A stretch of DNA of 46,812 nt from Gammaproteobacteria bacterium (GCA_030431095.1 JAUIJU010000022.1:1-46812), one strand, 5' to 3'; positions 8,059-18,357 are shown, counted from the stretch's first letter. Made by a program: numbers and translations. Notes: generated by a model not told the origin, from the letters alone.

Positions 8059-8445
8059 CTAGTCTTCCTGTTGCTGCGCGTAGGTCTCCGCGTCCAGCAG
8101 ATCGTCCACGTCCGCCGGGTCCGCCGGCTTGATCGCGAACAGCCAGCCCGCGCCGTAGGGATCGCTGTTGACCAGTTCGGGGGACCCTTCAAGGTCCTCG
8201 TTGATGGCCACCACCTCGCCGGCGAGCGGCGCGTAGATGTCGCTGGCGGCTTTCACCGATTCCACCACCGCACAGGCATCGCCCTGGTCGAACTCGTCAC
8301 CGGGGTTCGGCAGTTCCACGAACACCAGGTCGCCCAGCTGCGCCTGGGCGTGATCGGTGATACCGATACGAATCGCCTGGTTGTTTTCATTGTCGATCCA
8401 TTCGTGGGATTCGGTGTAGCGCAGGTTCTCGGGCACGTTGCTCAT
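8059..8445 (-). CDS. gcvH: glycine cleavage system H protein
   Basis: 128-aa lipoyl carrier that shuttles the aminomethyl group between the P, T and L proteins. The lipoylated lysine is Lys65 in VESVKAASD. Flanking [25 protein letters not shown] and the C-terminal GWLFAIKP are typical. Start ATG 8445, 61 bases after gcvT, so it probably shares the gcvT transcript. No gcvP lies nearby: the next gene on the other side is convergent. Confidence 0.96.
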   Translation of the reverse strand: MSNVPENLRYTESHEWIDNENNQAIRIGITDHAQAQLGDLVFVELPNPGDEFDQGDACAVVESVKAASDIYAPLAGEVVAINEDLEGSPELVNSDPYGAGWLFAIKPADPADVDDLLDAETYAQQQED

Positions 8446-8506
8446 GGGGGCTGTCCAAAGGTGGGCGTCAGGGAAATTCTAGTCGTTGCGCAGGCCGGTG
8501 CAAGCC

Positions 8507-9595
8507 TCAGAGCACGCCGTCGCACACAGCGCCGTTGCGGGCAAAGGGCGGGCGCACCACGCGGGCGGCCAGCTGCCTGCCACGAATCTCGACGGTGACC
8601 TCGCCGGCATCGCCGGTCGGCAGCCGCGCCAACGCGATGGCGCGCTGCAGCGTGGGTGAAAAGGTGCCGCTGGTCACCACCCCTTCGCCGGCAGCGGTGT
8701 GCACCGGCTGATCGTGGCGCAGCACGCCGCGGTCCTCCAGCACCAGTCCGGCGAGGCGGCGAGGCACGCCCTCGACTTTTTGCCGTTCCAGGGCCTGGCG
8801 ACCGATGAAGGCGCGATCGTCATCCAGCGCCACCGTCCACGCCAGCCCCGATTCCAGCGGCGTGACGGTCTCGTCCATGTCCTGGCCGTACAGGTTCATG
8901 CCGGCCTCCAGGCGCAGGGTGTCGCGTGCGCCCAGGCCGCAGGGCCGCACGCCGGCGGCCGCCAGCGTGTTCCAGGCGGCTTCGGCGACATCCGCGGGAA
9001 GGGCGATTTCAAACCCGTCCTCACCGGTGTAGCCGGTGCGCGCGATGAACCAGTCGCCATCGGAAATTGCATTGAACGGCTTCAGGCTCAGTGCCTGCTG
9101 CGAGGTGTCCGTGTCGAGCAGGCGCGCCGCCTTTTCGGTCGCCCTGGGTCCCTGTACCGCGATCATGGCCAGCTCGGGGCGCTCGGCCACCGACAACGCA
9201 AACGCCCCCGCCTGCCGGCGAATCCAGTCCAGGTCCTTGTCTCGCGTGGAGGCATTGACCACCAGGCGGAAGAAATCCTCGGCCAGGAAATAGGTGATCA
9301 GGTCGTCGATGACCCCGCCATCCTCGCGCAGCATGCAGCTGTAGAGCGCCTTGCCCGGCGTCTGCAGCTTGGCCACGTCGTTGGCCAGGAGGCGCGACAG
9401 GAACGCGCGCGCGCCATCGCCGCGCAGGTCCACGATGGTCATGTGCGAGACGTCGAACATGCCGGCGTCCTGGCGCACCGCGTGGTGCTCTTCGATCTGT
9501 GAACCGTAGTTGATCGGCATGTCCCAGCCGCCGAAATCCACCATGCGCGCACCGGCGGCGACGTGGGCGGCGTGGAGAGGAGTGGTCTGGGCCAT
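8507..9595 (-). CDS. gcvT: glycine cleavage system T protein (aminomethyltransferase)
   Basis: 362-aa tetrahydrofolate-dependent enzyme releasing ammonia from the aminomethylated H protein. Visible signatures include [27 protein letters not shown], the folate-binding domain with [13 protein letters not shown] and [17 protein letters not shown], and the C-terminal barrel beginning near [11 protein letters not shown]. First gene of a gcvT-gcvH unit. A good promoter lies upstream (9637-9664), but I see no glycine riboswitch. Confidence 0.96.
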   Translation of the reverse strand: MAQTTPLHAAHVAAGARMVDFGGWDMPINYGSQIEEHHAVRQDAGMFDVSHMTIVDLRGDGARAFLSRLLANDVAKLQTPGKALYSCMLREDGGVIDDLITYFLAEDFFRLVVNASTRDKDLDWIRRQAGAFALSVAERPELAMIAVQGPRATEKAARLLDTDTSQQALSLKPFNAISDGDWFIARTGYTGEDGFEIALPADVAEAAWNTLAAAGVRPCGLGARDTLRLEAGMNLYGQDMDETVTPLESGLAWTVALDDDRAFIGRQALERQKVEGVPRRLAGLVLEDRGVLRHDQPVHTAAGEGVVTSGTFSPTLQRAIALARLPTGDAGEVTVEIRGRQLAARVVRPPFARNGAVCDGVL

Positions 9596-9636
9596 CGGCG
9601 TTTTCCTGAGGCATCCCCGCGAGCGACGGGACCGCC

Positions 9637-9664
9637 ACTATACGCAGCCCCCGGACGATTTCAA
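9637..9664 (-). promoter_or_regulatory. sigma-70 promoter for gcvT-gcvH
   Basis: Read on the minus strand: -35 TTGAAA (9664-9659), a 16-base spacer, and -10 TATAGT (9642-9637). Five of six bases match consensus in each box. Transcription would start near 9630, leaving a leader of about 35 bases before the gcvT ATG. This is too short for a glycine aptamer. Confidence 0.6.
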
Positions 9665-9750
9665 TCCCGTGAAAGCCGCGCCGGGCGTGACGGCGGCAGG
9701 CAAATCGCTTATGTTGGCGCGTCCCTCGCAACCCGTTCGGAAACCGCGCC

Positions 9751-10308
9751 ATGGGTAAACGACTTTCAAAGATCTACACGCGTACCGGCGACGCCGGCAC
9801 CACCGGCCTGGGCGACGGTTCGCGCGTGGACAAGGACAGCCTGCGGGTAGCGTCCTTCGGCACCGTGGACGAACTCAACGCCACCGTCGGGCTGTTGCTG
9901 GCCACCGGGGTGGAGGACGCCGTGCGCAGCACCCTGGACCGCGTGCAGCACGAACTGTTCGACCTGGGCGGCGAGCTGTGCATGCCCGGTACTACCTTGA
10001 TTCCGGACCACTACGTCGAAGGCCTGGAACGCGACCTGGACGCGCTCAATGCCGACCTGCCGGCCCTGGAGGACTTCATCCTGCCGGGCGGTTCCGAGGC
10101 CGCGGCGCGCTGCCACGTCGCGCGCACGGTGTGCCGCCGCGCCGAACGCGAGACGGTCTCACTGGCTCGGGAGGAAGACGTGAACCCGGCCAGCATCCGC
10201 TACCTGAACCGCCTGTCCGACTACCTGTTTGTCGCCGCCCGGGTGCTGGCCCGCGCCGACGGGGGCAAGGAGGTTATCTGGATTCATGGGGACCGGCGCG
10301 AAGGCTGA
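9751..10308 (+). CDS. PduO-type cob(I)alamin adenosyltransferase
   Basis: 185-aa ATP:corrinoid adenosyltransferase that makes adenosylcobalamin. N-terminal KIYTRTGDAGTTGLGDGSRV is the ATP-binding signature of the PduO/MMAB family, followed by FGTVDELNA and the conserved C-terminal helix RYLNRLSDYLFVAARVLA. Start ATG 9751. It stands alone between gcvT (divergent) and the two-component genes (convergent). It implies that the cell salvages or makes B12. No B12-dependent enzyme is in the window. Confidence 0.94.
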   Translation: MGKRLSKIYTRTGDAGTTGLGDGSRVDKDSLRVASFGTVDELNATVGLLLATGVEDAVRSTLDRVQHELFDLGGELCMPGTTLIPDHYVEGLERDLDALNADLPALEDFILPGGSEAAARCHVARTVCRRAERETVSLAREEDVNPASIRYLNRLSDYLFVAARVLARADGGKEVIWIHGDRREG

Positions 10309-10362
10309 ACTGCCCCGCGCCGTGCTGACCTGGCGAGTGCTGCGCCGGTAACCCCCGCCGAC

Positions 10363-11031
10363 TCAGGCCACGAGTCGGAAACCGACCCCGTACACCGACT
10401 CGATGGCTTCCACGCCGAGGTCCTCGAGCTTGCGCCGCAGGTTTCGCACGTGGCTGTCGATGGTGCGCTCGCCGACCACCCGGTGATCGTCGTAGATGGC
10501 GTCCAGGAGCTGAGCGCGCGAGAAAATGCGCCCGGGCTGGTCGCACAGGCGCGCCAGCAGGCGGCACTCCACGCGCGTCAGGCTCGCTTCGCTGTCTCCG
10601 TTTCGGATCCGCATGTGCTTCGCGTCGAATTCGAACGGCAGGGAGCTGGCTTGCCGGCCACCCTGCAAGCGGCGCAGCAGGGCCTGCACGCGGGCCACGA
10701 CTTCGCGCAGGGAAAACGGCTTGCAGATGTAGTCGTCCGCGCCGAACTCCAGCCCCAGCAGGCGGTCGATTTCCTCGACCCGGGCCGTGACCATGACGAT
10801 GCCGACGTCGTGCCGCTCGCGAATCTGCCGGCACAGCGTCAGGCCGTCGACGCCGGGCAGCATCACGTCCAGCAGCACCACGTCCACCGGCTCGCGCTCC
10901 AGCCGGTCCAGGACCTTGCCGCCGTGATGCAGCACGTCCGCATGATGCCCGGCCGCCACGAGGTATTCCGCCAGGGCGGAAGCGATCTTGGGTTCGTCTT
11001 CGACAACCAGGATTCGTGCGCTGTCAGTCAC
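10363..11031 (-). CDS. OmpR/BaeR-type response regulator
   Basis: 222 aa. The receiver domain (about 5-120) has acidic pocket residues E11 and D12, phospho-acceptor Asp55 in LLDVMLPG and Lys in ICKPF. The winged-helix domain (about 130-222) ends in the usual ESVYGVGFRLV. Its start overlaps the 3' end of the kinase gene by eight bases, so the kinase is the cognate partner. Sequence style resembles BaeR, an envelope-stress regulator, but orthology is not shown. Confidence 0.92.
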   Translation of the reverse strand: MTDSARILVVEDEPKIASALAEYLVAAGHHADVLHHGGKVLDRLEREPVDVVLLDVMLPGVDGLTLCRQIRERHDVGIVMVTARVEEIDRLLGLEFGADDYICKPFSLREVVARVQALLRRLQGGRQASSLPFEFDAKHMRIRNGDSEASLTRVECRLLARLCDQPGRIFSRAQLLDAIYDDHRVVGERTIDSHVRNLRRKLEDLGVEAIESVYGVGFRLVA

Positions 11032-12586
11032 GGTCCGGAGTATAGCGGGGGAGGCTCACGCGCAGGGCCAGCCCGCCCAGCCGGGAATGCGCGGCGACGA
11101 TCGAGCCATTGTGCGCCTCGGCGATGGCCCGCGAGATTGCCAGGCCCAGGCCGGAACCACCCGATTGCCGGGACCGTGATCGGTCAGCGCGGTACAGGCG
11201 GTCGAAAATCCGTTCCAGGTCTTCGTCCGCAACACCGGGACCGGAGTCTTCGACGCGCACGGACACCTCGTTTTCGCTGGCGCCCAGCCGGATCCTGGCG
11301 CGGCCCGGAACATCGGTGTATCGCACCGAATTGATCAGCAGGTTGTCGATCAGCTGCGTCAGCCGGGACGCGTCTCCCCAGACATGGATCTCGCCGGCCG
11401 GAGGCTCCCAGTCCACCTGCAATTCGGTCGATCCCGGGTCCAGGTGTCGCGTGATGCTGTCATCGAGCAGACCGGTGAGTTCGACCGGCCCGAAGGTGTC
11501 TCCCAGCTCGGCATCCTGCGCCAGGGACAGGGTTCGCAGGTCCTCCACCAGGCGATCGAGACGATCGACCTCCGCCAGCAGTGAGCCCAGCGCATCGGGA
11601 TCGAGCGGTCGAATGCCGTCGAGCAGCACCTGCAGTTCCGCGCGCAGAACCGTGATGGGCGTGCGCAGCTCGTGTGCGATGTCCTGTCCCCAGCGCGTCC
11701 GGGCCTCGTGGTTGGCTTGCAGGCGCCCGGCCATGTGATTGAAATCCCGGGCCAGCTCGCCGAATTCGTCACGCCGGTCGTCCGGGACACGGCGCGACCA
11801 GTCCCCGGAAGCCAGCGCCCGGGTCGAGGCGGCCAGTTCGGACACGGGTCTGAGCAGGCCGCGGGACAGGACCCAGGCGAGCACAGTGGCCAGCAACAGC
11901 ACCATGGCGGCGGCCACCAGGGCCGAGCGGAGCTGGGCCCGGGCGAACAGGTCGGCGGAAGAGTCCTGCAGGGGCGGCAGCGAAGCGACGTTCAGAATGC
12001 CGACGGTGCGCCCCGCGGCAATCACCGGCACCGATCCGGCCAGCACGTCGGCCGCCCTGCTGCCGGCAACGTGGACGCCATCGACATCGGTCAGCTGGAG
12101 TCGTCTGCCGATGGAATCGTAGGCCGAGGGCGGACCCGGCGACCGTCGCCGGTCTTCCGGATCCGGCGACGGACCGCCGGGACCCTCGGCCGATGGCGGC
12201 GGGCCTTCCGGGAATTCGGGCATGCCGGCGGATCGATCACCCGGCGTCGGGCCGGGCGGCGGCCCGGGTGGTAACCCGGGTGCAGACAAGGGATCCGGTG
12301 ACGTTCCGGGGGGGCGTGCAGCGCGCGACGACGTTCCGGTCGCCTGGCGCACCTCGACCAGGCCACCAAACCGTTCCGGGTGCTGTCGCAGGGAAGACCA
12401 GCCGCCGTCCTCCAGCCAGACCTCGGCCAGGCGCGGCGCGACGGTCTCGGCCTGGTCCATCGCCAGGCCGTCGAGATAGTCGCTGAGACCCTCGTCGAAA
12501 CTCAGCCACTGCCAGGTGGCGTAGCCCAGCAATGCAGCGATGGCCAGGCCCGCCATGCACGCCAGGAGCCGGTGCCATAGGCGCAT
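11024..12586 (-). CDS. BaeS-like sensor histidine kinase with Pro/Gly-rich periplasmic region
   Basis: 520 aa. TM1 is about 8-28, the periplasmic region about 30-218, and TM2 about 221-243. HAMP follows with RPVSELAASTRALASGDWS; HisKA has phospho-acceptor His305 in QDIAHELRTPIT; HATPase has N-box NLLINSVRYT, G1 DSGPGV and G2 GGSGLGLAI. Residues 91-154 of the sensor region are an unusual low-complexity stretch rich in Pro, Gly, Ser and Asp, probably disordered. First gene of the pair with the response regulator. The Tat dioxygenase-like gene ends 73 bases upstream on the same strand. Confidence 0.92.
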   Translation of the reverse strand: MRLWHRLLACMAGLAIAALLGYATWQWLSFDEGLSDYLDGLAMDQAETVAPRLAEVWLEDGGWSSLRQHPERFGGLVEVRQATGTSSRAARPPGTSPDPLSAPGLPPGPPPGPTPGDRSAGMPEFPEGPPPSAEGPGGPSPDPEDRRRSPGPPSAYDSIGRRLQLTDVDGVHVAGSRAADVLAGSVPVIAAGRTVGILNVASLPPLQDSSADLFARAQLRSALVAAAMVLLLATVLAWVLSRGLLRPVSELAASTRALASGDWSRRVPDDRRDEFGELARDFNHMAGRLQANHEARTRWGQDIAHELRTPITVLRAELQVLLDGIRPLDPDALGSLLAEVDRLDRLVEDLRTLSLAQDAELGDTFGPVELTGLLDDSITRHLDPGSTELQVDWEPPAGEIHVWGDASRLTQLIDNLLINSVRYTDVPGRARIRLGASENEVSVRVEDSGPGVADEDLERIFDRLYRADRSRSRQSGGSGLGLAISRAIAEAHNGSIVAAHSRLGGLALRVSLPRYTPDRD

Positions 12587-12659
12587 ATTCGCGTTCTCCT
12601 CGATCAGCCGTCCGCCTCGCCGGGAACGACGGGCGGGCTCACGCCGGCGTCTGCCGCGG

Positions 12660-14213
12660 TCAGACGGCGATACCGACGATCAGGGTAGCGACGTAGCCGA
12701 TGCTGGCGTTGCCGCTGACTTCGGCGAGCTGATAGGTGACGCCGTCGCTGAACACGTTGTCCCGGCTGAAACTGGTGACCGAGGTGTTCTGGCCATGTGC
12801 GGCGTATAGCGAGGTATTGTACACCGCCTCCGTCACGTCCTGCGGGAAGGCGATCTGCGACGTGGCCACCCCCCGGCCCGTGGTCTCCTCGTCCAGGTAC
12901 ACGCGGAAGTGGATGTGGGTGATGCGGCCGGTGTACCAGCCCGGGTAAATGGTCTGGAACACCACCTGCCCGCTGGCGTCGCTGACCTGGACGCCACGCA
13001 TGAACTGCTCGCCGCTGCCCTGGCCATAGCCGGAATACACCCCGTCCTTGTCGCAGTGCCAGATGTACACTGCCGAATTGGCGACCGGCGAGCAACCGTC
13101 ATTGACGTTGACCAGTTTCATGACCACGGACAGCGGCACGCCGGGAAGCCCCTCGGTGATGTCCGAGCGCAGGATTTCCGGGTCATCCAGGGCGTCGAGC
13201 AGGGGGTAAGGACCCTCGGTCTCTTCCGGGATGACCACGCAGGACGAGCCGAACACGCAGGCGCCCGGCGCCGGGCCGGAGCGTTGCAGCACGTTACGGC
13301 CCGAGGCGCCCGCCAGTTCGCCGGCGGTGAACTCGAATTCGAACGTGGCGTCGTTGCAACTGCCAAAGCTCATTTCGGCGGTTCCCACGGGGTCGTGCGT
13401 CACCTCGTCGGATGCGTTGAACCGCCCGCCCGTGGTGACATGGAGTTCCAGCGACACGGTCCGGTCACCCGGGGAAAAGCCCCCCTGGGCCGTGAACCAG
13501 CGCGGCCCGCTGCCATCGGGCGCATAGGTGTACCAGGCCAGGAAGGCATAGTTCTGGGCCGGATTGATCTCGACCACCAGGCCCTGCCCCGACGTCTCCG
13601 GGTTGTACCAGGCGCCTGAGAACGCGAATTCACTGTCCAGCGCCGTGCCGGCGTCGTTGCAGCCGACGGTCTGCATGGCGCGAATCATGGTGGTGGTGCC
13701 GCTCACGCCGGAATCGAAGGAAAAGTCCAGCGTGAGTTCCGAGCAGGAAGCGAAGGTCACCACGCCGGTGCCGATCTGCTCGGCGAAGGTGACGGGGGTG
13801 GTGTTGAAGGTCCCGCCCGCGTTCTCGTAGATTGTGACCGCCACCTCGTCTTCACCCTCGAGCATCTCGCCGTGCAGGGTGTACCAGCGTTGTTCACTGA
13901 CGCCGCCCACCAGGTCGCTGAAGGTGAACCAGCCGCCGAACAGCACGCCGATGCCGTTGCCGTTCAGGTCGGGGTAAACCTCGAGCAGCAGGCCCTGGCC
14001 CGAGTGCTCGGTATTGAACCAGCTGCCGGACAGGCCCTGCTGATTGGCGTTGGTCAGGGCGAGCGCCGAACCGCCGGGGGCCAGGGACAGGGCCAGGCCG
14101 CCCACGCCGAAGGCGCCGGCGTCGCCCAGCATTTTCCGGCGAGCCGGCATGGCGGGCCGATCGGATTCGGCGGACGGTGCAGGGACGTTGCGCTGGCGTT
14201 TGAATGGGCTCAT
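12660..14213 (-). CDS. Tat-exported intradiol ring-cleavage dioxygenase-like protein with two N-terminal GQG-type repeats
   Basis: 517 aa. The N terminus has a twin-arginine motif (ARRKMLGD, residues 24-31) and a hydrophobic stretch ending near 52, so export is likely through Tat. Two copies of a domain follow: residues 59-184 (GSWFNTEHSGQG) and 197-312 (GAWYNPETSGQG). Each ends in a conserved F..C and hydrophobic strands, and the same domain occurs in the nuclease at 2635-4008. Residues 326-517 resemble intradiol dioxygenases: IPEETEGPYP, IWHCDKDGVYSGY, and WYTGRITHIHF with His433 and His435 plus Tyr ligand candidates 393 and 427, consistent with a Fe(III) site. The substrate is unknown. A strong GGAGGAG ribosome site precedes ATG 14213. 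Confidence 0.85.
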   Translation of the reverse strand: MSPFKRQRNVPAPSAESDRPAMPARRKMLGDAGAFGVGGLALSLAPGGSALALTNANQQGLSGSWFNTEHSGQGLLLEVYPDLNGNGIGVLFGGWFTFSDLVGGVSEQRWYTLHGEMLEGEDEVAVTIYENAGGTFNTTPVTFAEQIGTGVVTFASCSELTLDFSFDSGVSGTTTMIRAMQTVGCNDAGTALDSEFAFSGAWYNPETSGQGLVVEINPAQNYAFLAWYTYAPDGSGPRWFTAQGGFSPGDRTVSLELHVTTGGRFNASDEVTHDPVGTAEMSFGSCNDATFEFEFTAGELAGASGRNVLQRSGPAPGACVFGSSCVVIPEETEGPYPLLDALDDPEILRSDITEGLPGVPLSVVMKLVNVNDGCSPVANSAVYIWHCDKDGVYSGYGQGSGEQFMRGVQVSDASGQVVFQTIYPGWYTGRITHIHFRVYLDEETTGRGVATSQIAFPQDVTEAVYNTSLYAAHGQNTSVTSFSRDNVFSDGVTYQLAEVSGNASIGYVATLIVGIAV

Positions 14214-14340
14214 GGCGGGCTCCTCCGGCCGGGTGTACGGGATCAGGCGGCCAGATTAGAACCCGACTGTGAAGCCGGAACGCAGGAATCTGGGAGAAAT
14301 CTTGAAGATTCCCGGAACCCGTATTTTCGTCGGCGGCGCG

Positions 14341-15867
14341 TTACCCCAGCTGGGGAAAATGAAAGTCGGCGCCTTCGCGGATGCCCTCGTGCCAGCGCTG
14401 CGTGACGGTTTTGAGGCGCGTGTAGAAGCGGATGCCCTCGGGACCGTAGATGTGGTGGTCACCGAACAGTGACTGCTTCCAGCCGCCGAAGCTGTGAAAG
14501 GCCAGCGGCACCGGGATGGGAATGTTCACCCCCACCATGCCGGCCTGCACGCGGTGCACGAAGTCGCGCGCCACGTCACCCTCGCGGGTGAAGATCGACA
14601 CGCCGTTGCCGTACACGTGCGTGTTCACGAGCTCCAGCGCCTCGGCATAGCTGGCCGCGCGCACCACGCACAGCACCGGACCGAAAATCTCCTCGCGGTA
14701 GATGGTCATCTCCGGCGTGACCCGGTCGAACAGGCAGCCACCGAGGAAGAATCCGTCGGGAGAATCCCGGTTTACGTAGTCCCGGCCGTCCACCACCAGC
14801 TCGGCGCCTTCCGCCACGCCGGCATCCACGTAGCCGGCTACTTTCGCGCGGTGCTCGGCCGTGATCAGCGGCCCCATTTCCACCCCGGGCCGGGCGCCGG
14901 CGCCGATCTTTAGCGACGCGACCCGCGGCGCCAGTTCAGCGACCAGCGCATCGGCCACCTCGTCACCCACCGCAACGGCCACGGAAATGGCCATGCAGCG
15001 CTCGCCCGCGGCGCCGAAGGCCGAACCCATCAAGGCATCAGCGGCGGCAGCGATCGGCGCGTCCGGCATCACCACCAGGTGGTTCTTGGCGCCGCCCAGG
15101 GCCTGCACGCGCTTGCCGTTGGCCACGCCGGTCCCGGCGATCTTCTTCGCGATCGGTGTCGAGCCCACGAAACTGATGGCGGCGATGTCGGGGTGCGCCA
15201 GGATGGCGTCGACGGCTTCACGGTCGCCGTGCACCACGTTGAACACGCCGTCGGGCACACCGGCCTCGGCCAGCAGCTCCGCCAGCAACAGCGAGGCGGA
15301 AGGATCACGTTCCGACGGCTTCAGCACGAAGGTGTTGCCACAGACCAGGGCCATGGGGATCATCCACAACGGCACCATGGCCGGAAAATTGAAGGGTGTG
15401 ATGCCGGCCACCACCCCCAGGGGCTGACGCAGGGAATAGCTGTCCACGCCGCCGCCGACCTGGTCGGAGTACTCGCCCTTCAGCAGCTGGGGTGCGGCGC
15501 AGGCGAATTCCACCACCTCGAGGCCGCGCTGCACTTCGCCCCGGGCGTCGTCCAGCACCTTGCCGTGCTCCCGGGTGAGAATCGCGGCCAGGTCGTCCAT
15601 GCGCGCCTCGAGCAGGCCTTTCAGCCGGAACATGCACCGCGCCCGACGCAGGGCCGGCATCGCCGCCCAGGCGGGGAAGGCCTGTTCCGCCGCCTGCACG
15701 GCACCATCAAGCTCCGCGGCGCTGGCGAAGGGCACGCGGGCCTGCACCGCGCCAGTGGCCGGATTGAACACGTCGCCGTAGCGGTCGCTGTCGCCGGCCA
15801 CGCGTGCGCCGCCGATCCAGTGACACAGCGTTTCCTTCACGCTGTTGGATTCCGCCGGGGCGCTCAC
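14341..15867 (-). CDS. mmsA: CoA-acylating methylmalonate/malonate-semialdehyde dehydrogenase
   Basis: 508-aa aldehyde dehydrogenase superfamily enzyme that converts methylmalonate or malonate semialdehyde plus CoA and NAD to propionyl- or acetyl-CoA. Markers: [19 protein letters not shown] (NAD/CoA loop), [19 protein letters not shown], and the catalytic Cys291 in [14 protein letters not shown], the context typical of MmsA. Start overlaps the aminotransferase stop by four bases. Beside an omega-aminotransferase, the malonate-semialdehyde (BauC-like) role is more likely than valine catabolism, but this is inferred. Confidence 0.93.
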   Translation of the reverse strand: MSAPAESNSVKETLCHWIGGARVAGDSDRYGDVFNPATGAVQARVPFASAAELDGAVQAAEQAFPAWAAMPALRRARCMFRLKGLLEARMDDLAAILTREHGKVLDDARGEVQRGLEVVEFACAAPQLLKGEYSDQVGGGVDSYSLRQPLGVVAGITPFNFPAMVPLWMIPMALVCGNTFVLKPSERDPSASLLLAELLAEAGVPDGVFNVVHGDREAVDAILAHPDIAAISFVGSTPIAKKIAGTGVANGKRVQALGGAKNHLVVMPDAPIAAAADALMGSAFGAAGERCMAISVAVAVGDEVADALVAELAPRVASLKIGAGARPGVEMGPLITAEHRAKVAGYVDAGVAEGAELVVDGRDYVNRDSPDGFFLGGCLFDRVTPEMTIYREEIFGPVLCVVRAASYAEALELVNTHVYGNGVSIFTREGDVARDFVHRVQAGMVGVNIPIPVPLAFHSFGGWKQSLFGDHHIYGPEGIRFYTRLKTVTQRWHEGIREGADFHFPQLG

Positions 15868-17180
15868 AGGCCCTCCAGGACCTGGCGCACCGTATCCACT
15901 GCCTGGGCAATGTGCGCTTCCCCGATGATGAGCGGCGGGCTGAAGGCCAGGGTGTCGCCCGTCACGCGAATCATCAGGCCGGCGTCGAATGCCGCCTGCA
16001 GGGCGCGCATGGCCCTTGCGCCCGGCGCGCCCTCTTCCGGTTCGAGTTCGACGGCGCCCATCAGGCCATAGTTGCGAACGTCGATCACGTGGGGCGCCCC
16101 TTGCAGTGAATGCAGGGCGTCCTCGAATACCGGCGCCATCTCCGCCGCGCGGGCGAACAGCCCGTCGTCCTGGTAGATCTGCTGCGTCGCCTTGCAGGCC
16201 GCCACGGCCAGTGGGTGCGCAGAATAAGTGTAACCGTGGAACAGTTCGATGGCGCTGCCCGGCTTGCCCATGAACTCGTCCCAGATGACGTCCGCCACGA
16301 ACACCGCACCCATGGGTACGGCGCCGCCGGTCAGGCCCTTGGCCGTGGTGATCATATCGGGCCTTACGTCGAACTCCTGCGCCGCGAAGGCGGAACCCAA
16401 GCGTCCGAATCCGGTGATGACCTCGTCGAAAATCAGCAGGATATCGTGGCGATCACAAATCTCGCGCAGGCGCCTCAGGTAACCCTTGGGCGGAATCAGC
16501 ACGCCGGCCGAACCCGCCACCGGCTCGACGATGACCGCGGCAACATTGTCGGCGTGATGCAACTGCACGATGCGCTCCAGTTCGTCGGCCAGGCCGGCGC
16601 CGTGCTCGGGCAGCCCCCGCGAAAACGCGTTGCGCGTGATGTCGTGGGTATGGGGCAGGTGGTCCACACCCGGCAGCATCGCCGCGGAAAACTGCATGCG
16701 GTTGTACGGGATACCACCCACAGAGATGCCGCCGAAGCCCACACCATGGTACCCGCGTTCGCGGCCGATCAGGCGGGTCTTGGTGCCCTTGCCGCGCTCA
16801 CGCTGGTAGGCGAGGGCGATCTTCAGGGCGGTGTCCACCGACTCGGATCCCGAGTTGGTGAAAAACACGTGGTTCATGTCGTCCGGCGTGATAGAAACCA
16901 GCTGCTCCGCCACCTCGAAGGCCGCCGTGTGGCCGAAATTGAAATGCGGAGCGTAGTCCATCTCCGCGGCCTGGGCCTGGATCGCCTCGACCACGCGCGG
17001 GTCGTTGTGCCCGGCGTTGCAGCACCACAGGCCGGCGACCATGTCGAGCACCCGGCTGCCGTCGGGCTTGGTGTAGTGCATGCCGCTGGCGGTTTCCAGC
17101 AGACGCGGGTTGTGCTTGAAGACGCGGTTGCCGGTGAACGGCATCCAGAAGGAATCCATGTTTTTCATCGTCACGCTCAT
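15864..17180 (-). CDS. class III omega-amino acid (beta-alanine):pyruvate aminotransferase
   Basis: 438 aa from ATG 17180 (GGAAC upstream); an upstream ATG/GTG frame extension looks non-coding. N-terminal [20 protein letters not shown] and [14 protein letters not shown] closely resemble omega-amino acid:pyruvate transaminases. [15 protein letters not shown] is the PLP phosphate region, DEVITGFGR carries Asp252, and the PLP lysine is Lys281 in TTAKGLTGG. The expected reaction is beta-alanine plus pyruvate to malonate semialdehyde plus alanine. Downstream mmsA would use the semialdehyde and upstream ald the alanine. Confidence 0.9.
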   Translation of the reverse strand: MSVTMKNMDSFWMPFTGNRVFKHNPRLLETASGMHYTKPDGSRVLDMVAGLWCCNAGHNDPRVVEAIQAQAAEMDYAPHFNFGHTAAFEVAEQLVSITPDDMNHVFFTNSGSESVDTALKIALAYQRERGKGTKTRLIGRERGYHGVGFGGISVGGIPYNRMQFSAAMLPGVDHLPHTHDITRNAFSRGLPEHGAGLADELERIVQLHHADNVAAVIVEPVAGSAGVLIPPKGYLRRLREICDRHDILLIFDEVITGFGRLGSAFAAQEFDVRPDMITTAKGLTGGAVPMGAVFVADVIWDEFMGKPGSAIELFHGYTYSAHPLAVAACKATQQIYQDDGLFARAAEMAPVFEDALHSLQGAPHVIDVRNYGLMGAVELEPEEGAPGARAMRALQAAFDAGLMIRVTGDTLAFSPPLIIGEAHIAQAVDTVRQVLEGL

Positions 17181-17235
17181 CGGTTCCGGTGGTTGCCCCG
17201 GTTCATGATGACCGGGGCGGCACATGGTAGCCCAA

Positions 17236-18357
17236 TCAGGGGGTTTGCAGCGCTTCGCGCGCCGGGGTGTAGTCGTAGCCCAGGTCGCGCGCTACCTCCT
17301 CGTAGGTCACCATGCCACGGTGCACGTTCAGGCCTTCGAGCAGGTGCTCGTCGTCCAGCAGGGCCGCACGGGCGCCCTTGTCGGCCAGCGCGATCGCGTA
17401 GCGCAGCGTGGCGTTGTTCAGGGCGAAAGTCGAAGTGCGCGGCACGGCGCCGGGCATGTTCGCCACGCAGTAGTGCACGATGTCATCCACCACGTATGTG
17501 GGCTCGGCATGGGTGGTGGGTTTCGACGTCTCGAAGCACCCCCCCTGGTCGATGGCGACATCCACCAGCACGGAGCCGGGACGCATCCGCGACAGGTGTT
17601 GGCGGGTCACCAGCTTGGGCGCCGCTGCCCCGGGAATCAGCACCCCGCCGATGACCAGGTCCGCATTCTCGATGTGAATGTCGATGGAGTCGGCGCTCGA
17701 GTAGACCGTCTCCACCTGGCTGCCGAAGACCTGGTCGAAGTGACGCAGCACGTCCACGTTACGGTCCAGCAGGATGACCCGGGCGCCCATGCCCACCGCC
17801 ATCTGGGTGGCGTTGAAGCCGACCATGCCGCCGCCGATGACCACCACCTTGGCCGGTTGCACACCCGGCACGCCACCCAGCAGTACACCGGACCCGCCTT
17901 TCGCTTTTTCCAGGCAAGCGGCGCCGGCCTGGATGGACAGCCGGCCGGCCACTTCAGACATCGGCGCCAGCAGCGGCAGGCGGCCCTTGCTGTCGGTGAC
18001 CGTCTCGTAGGCGATGCAGGTGGCGCCGGAATTCACCAGGTCTTCGGTCTGGGGCGCGTCAGGCGCCAGGTGCAGGTAGGTGTAGAGAATGTGATCTTCG
18101 CGCAGCATGGCGCGCTCCACCGCCTGCGGCTCCTTGACCTTGACGATCATGCGGGCGGTGTCGAATACCGCTGCGGCGTCGGGCAGGATGGTGGCGCCCA
18201 CGGCCTGGTAATCAGCGTCGAGCATGCCGATGCCTTCGCCGGCGTGGGCCTCCACGTAGACTTCGTGGCCGCGGCTGGTCAGCTCGCGCACGGAGCCCGG
18301 CACCAGGCCGACGCGGTATTCGTGGTTCTTGATTTCCTTTGGCACACCAATCTTCAT
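17236..18357 (-). CDS. ald: alanine dehydrogenase
   Basis: 373-aa NAD-dependent enzyme interconverting L-alanine and pyruvate plus ammonia. Full length. Substrate residues Arg15, Lys75 (KVKEP) and His96 (YLHLAPD) are at the positions known from characterised Ald enzymes. The Rossmann motif is VVIGGGMVGFNATQMAVGMG, followed by DVAIDQGGCFETS. GGGAG lies seven bases before ATG 18357. Divergent from lrp, as in several bacteria where an Lrp/AldR protein controls ald. The aminotransferase gene follows after 55 bases. Confidence 0.96.
   Translation of the reverse strand: MKIGVPKEIKNHEYRVGLVPGSVRELTSRGHEVYVEAHAGEGIGMLDADYQAVGATILPDAAAVFDTARMIVKVKEPQAVERAMLREDHILYTYLHLAPDAPQTEDLVNSGATCIAYETVTDSKGRLPLLAPMSEVAGRLSIQAGAACLEKAKGGSGVLLGGVPGVQPAKVVVIGGGMVGFNATQMAVGMGARVILLDRNVDVLRHFDQVFGSQVETVYSSADSIDIHIENADLVIGGVLIPGAAAPKLVTRQHLSRMRPGSVLVDVAIDQGGCFETSKPTTHAEPTYVVDDIVHYCVANMPGAVPRTSTFALNNATLRYAIALADKGARAALLDDEHLLEGLNVHRGMVTYEEVARDLGYDYTPAREALQTP

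Noticed and set aside
9596-9750. Glycine riboswitch upstream of gcvT
   Set aside because: The promoter leaves only about 35 bases of leader, and no tandem aptamer cores are visible.
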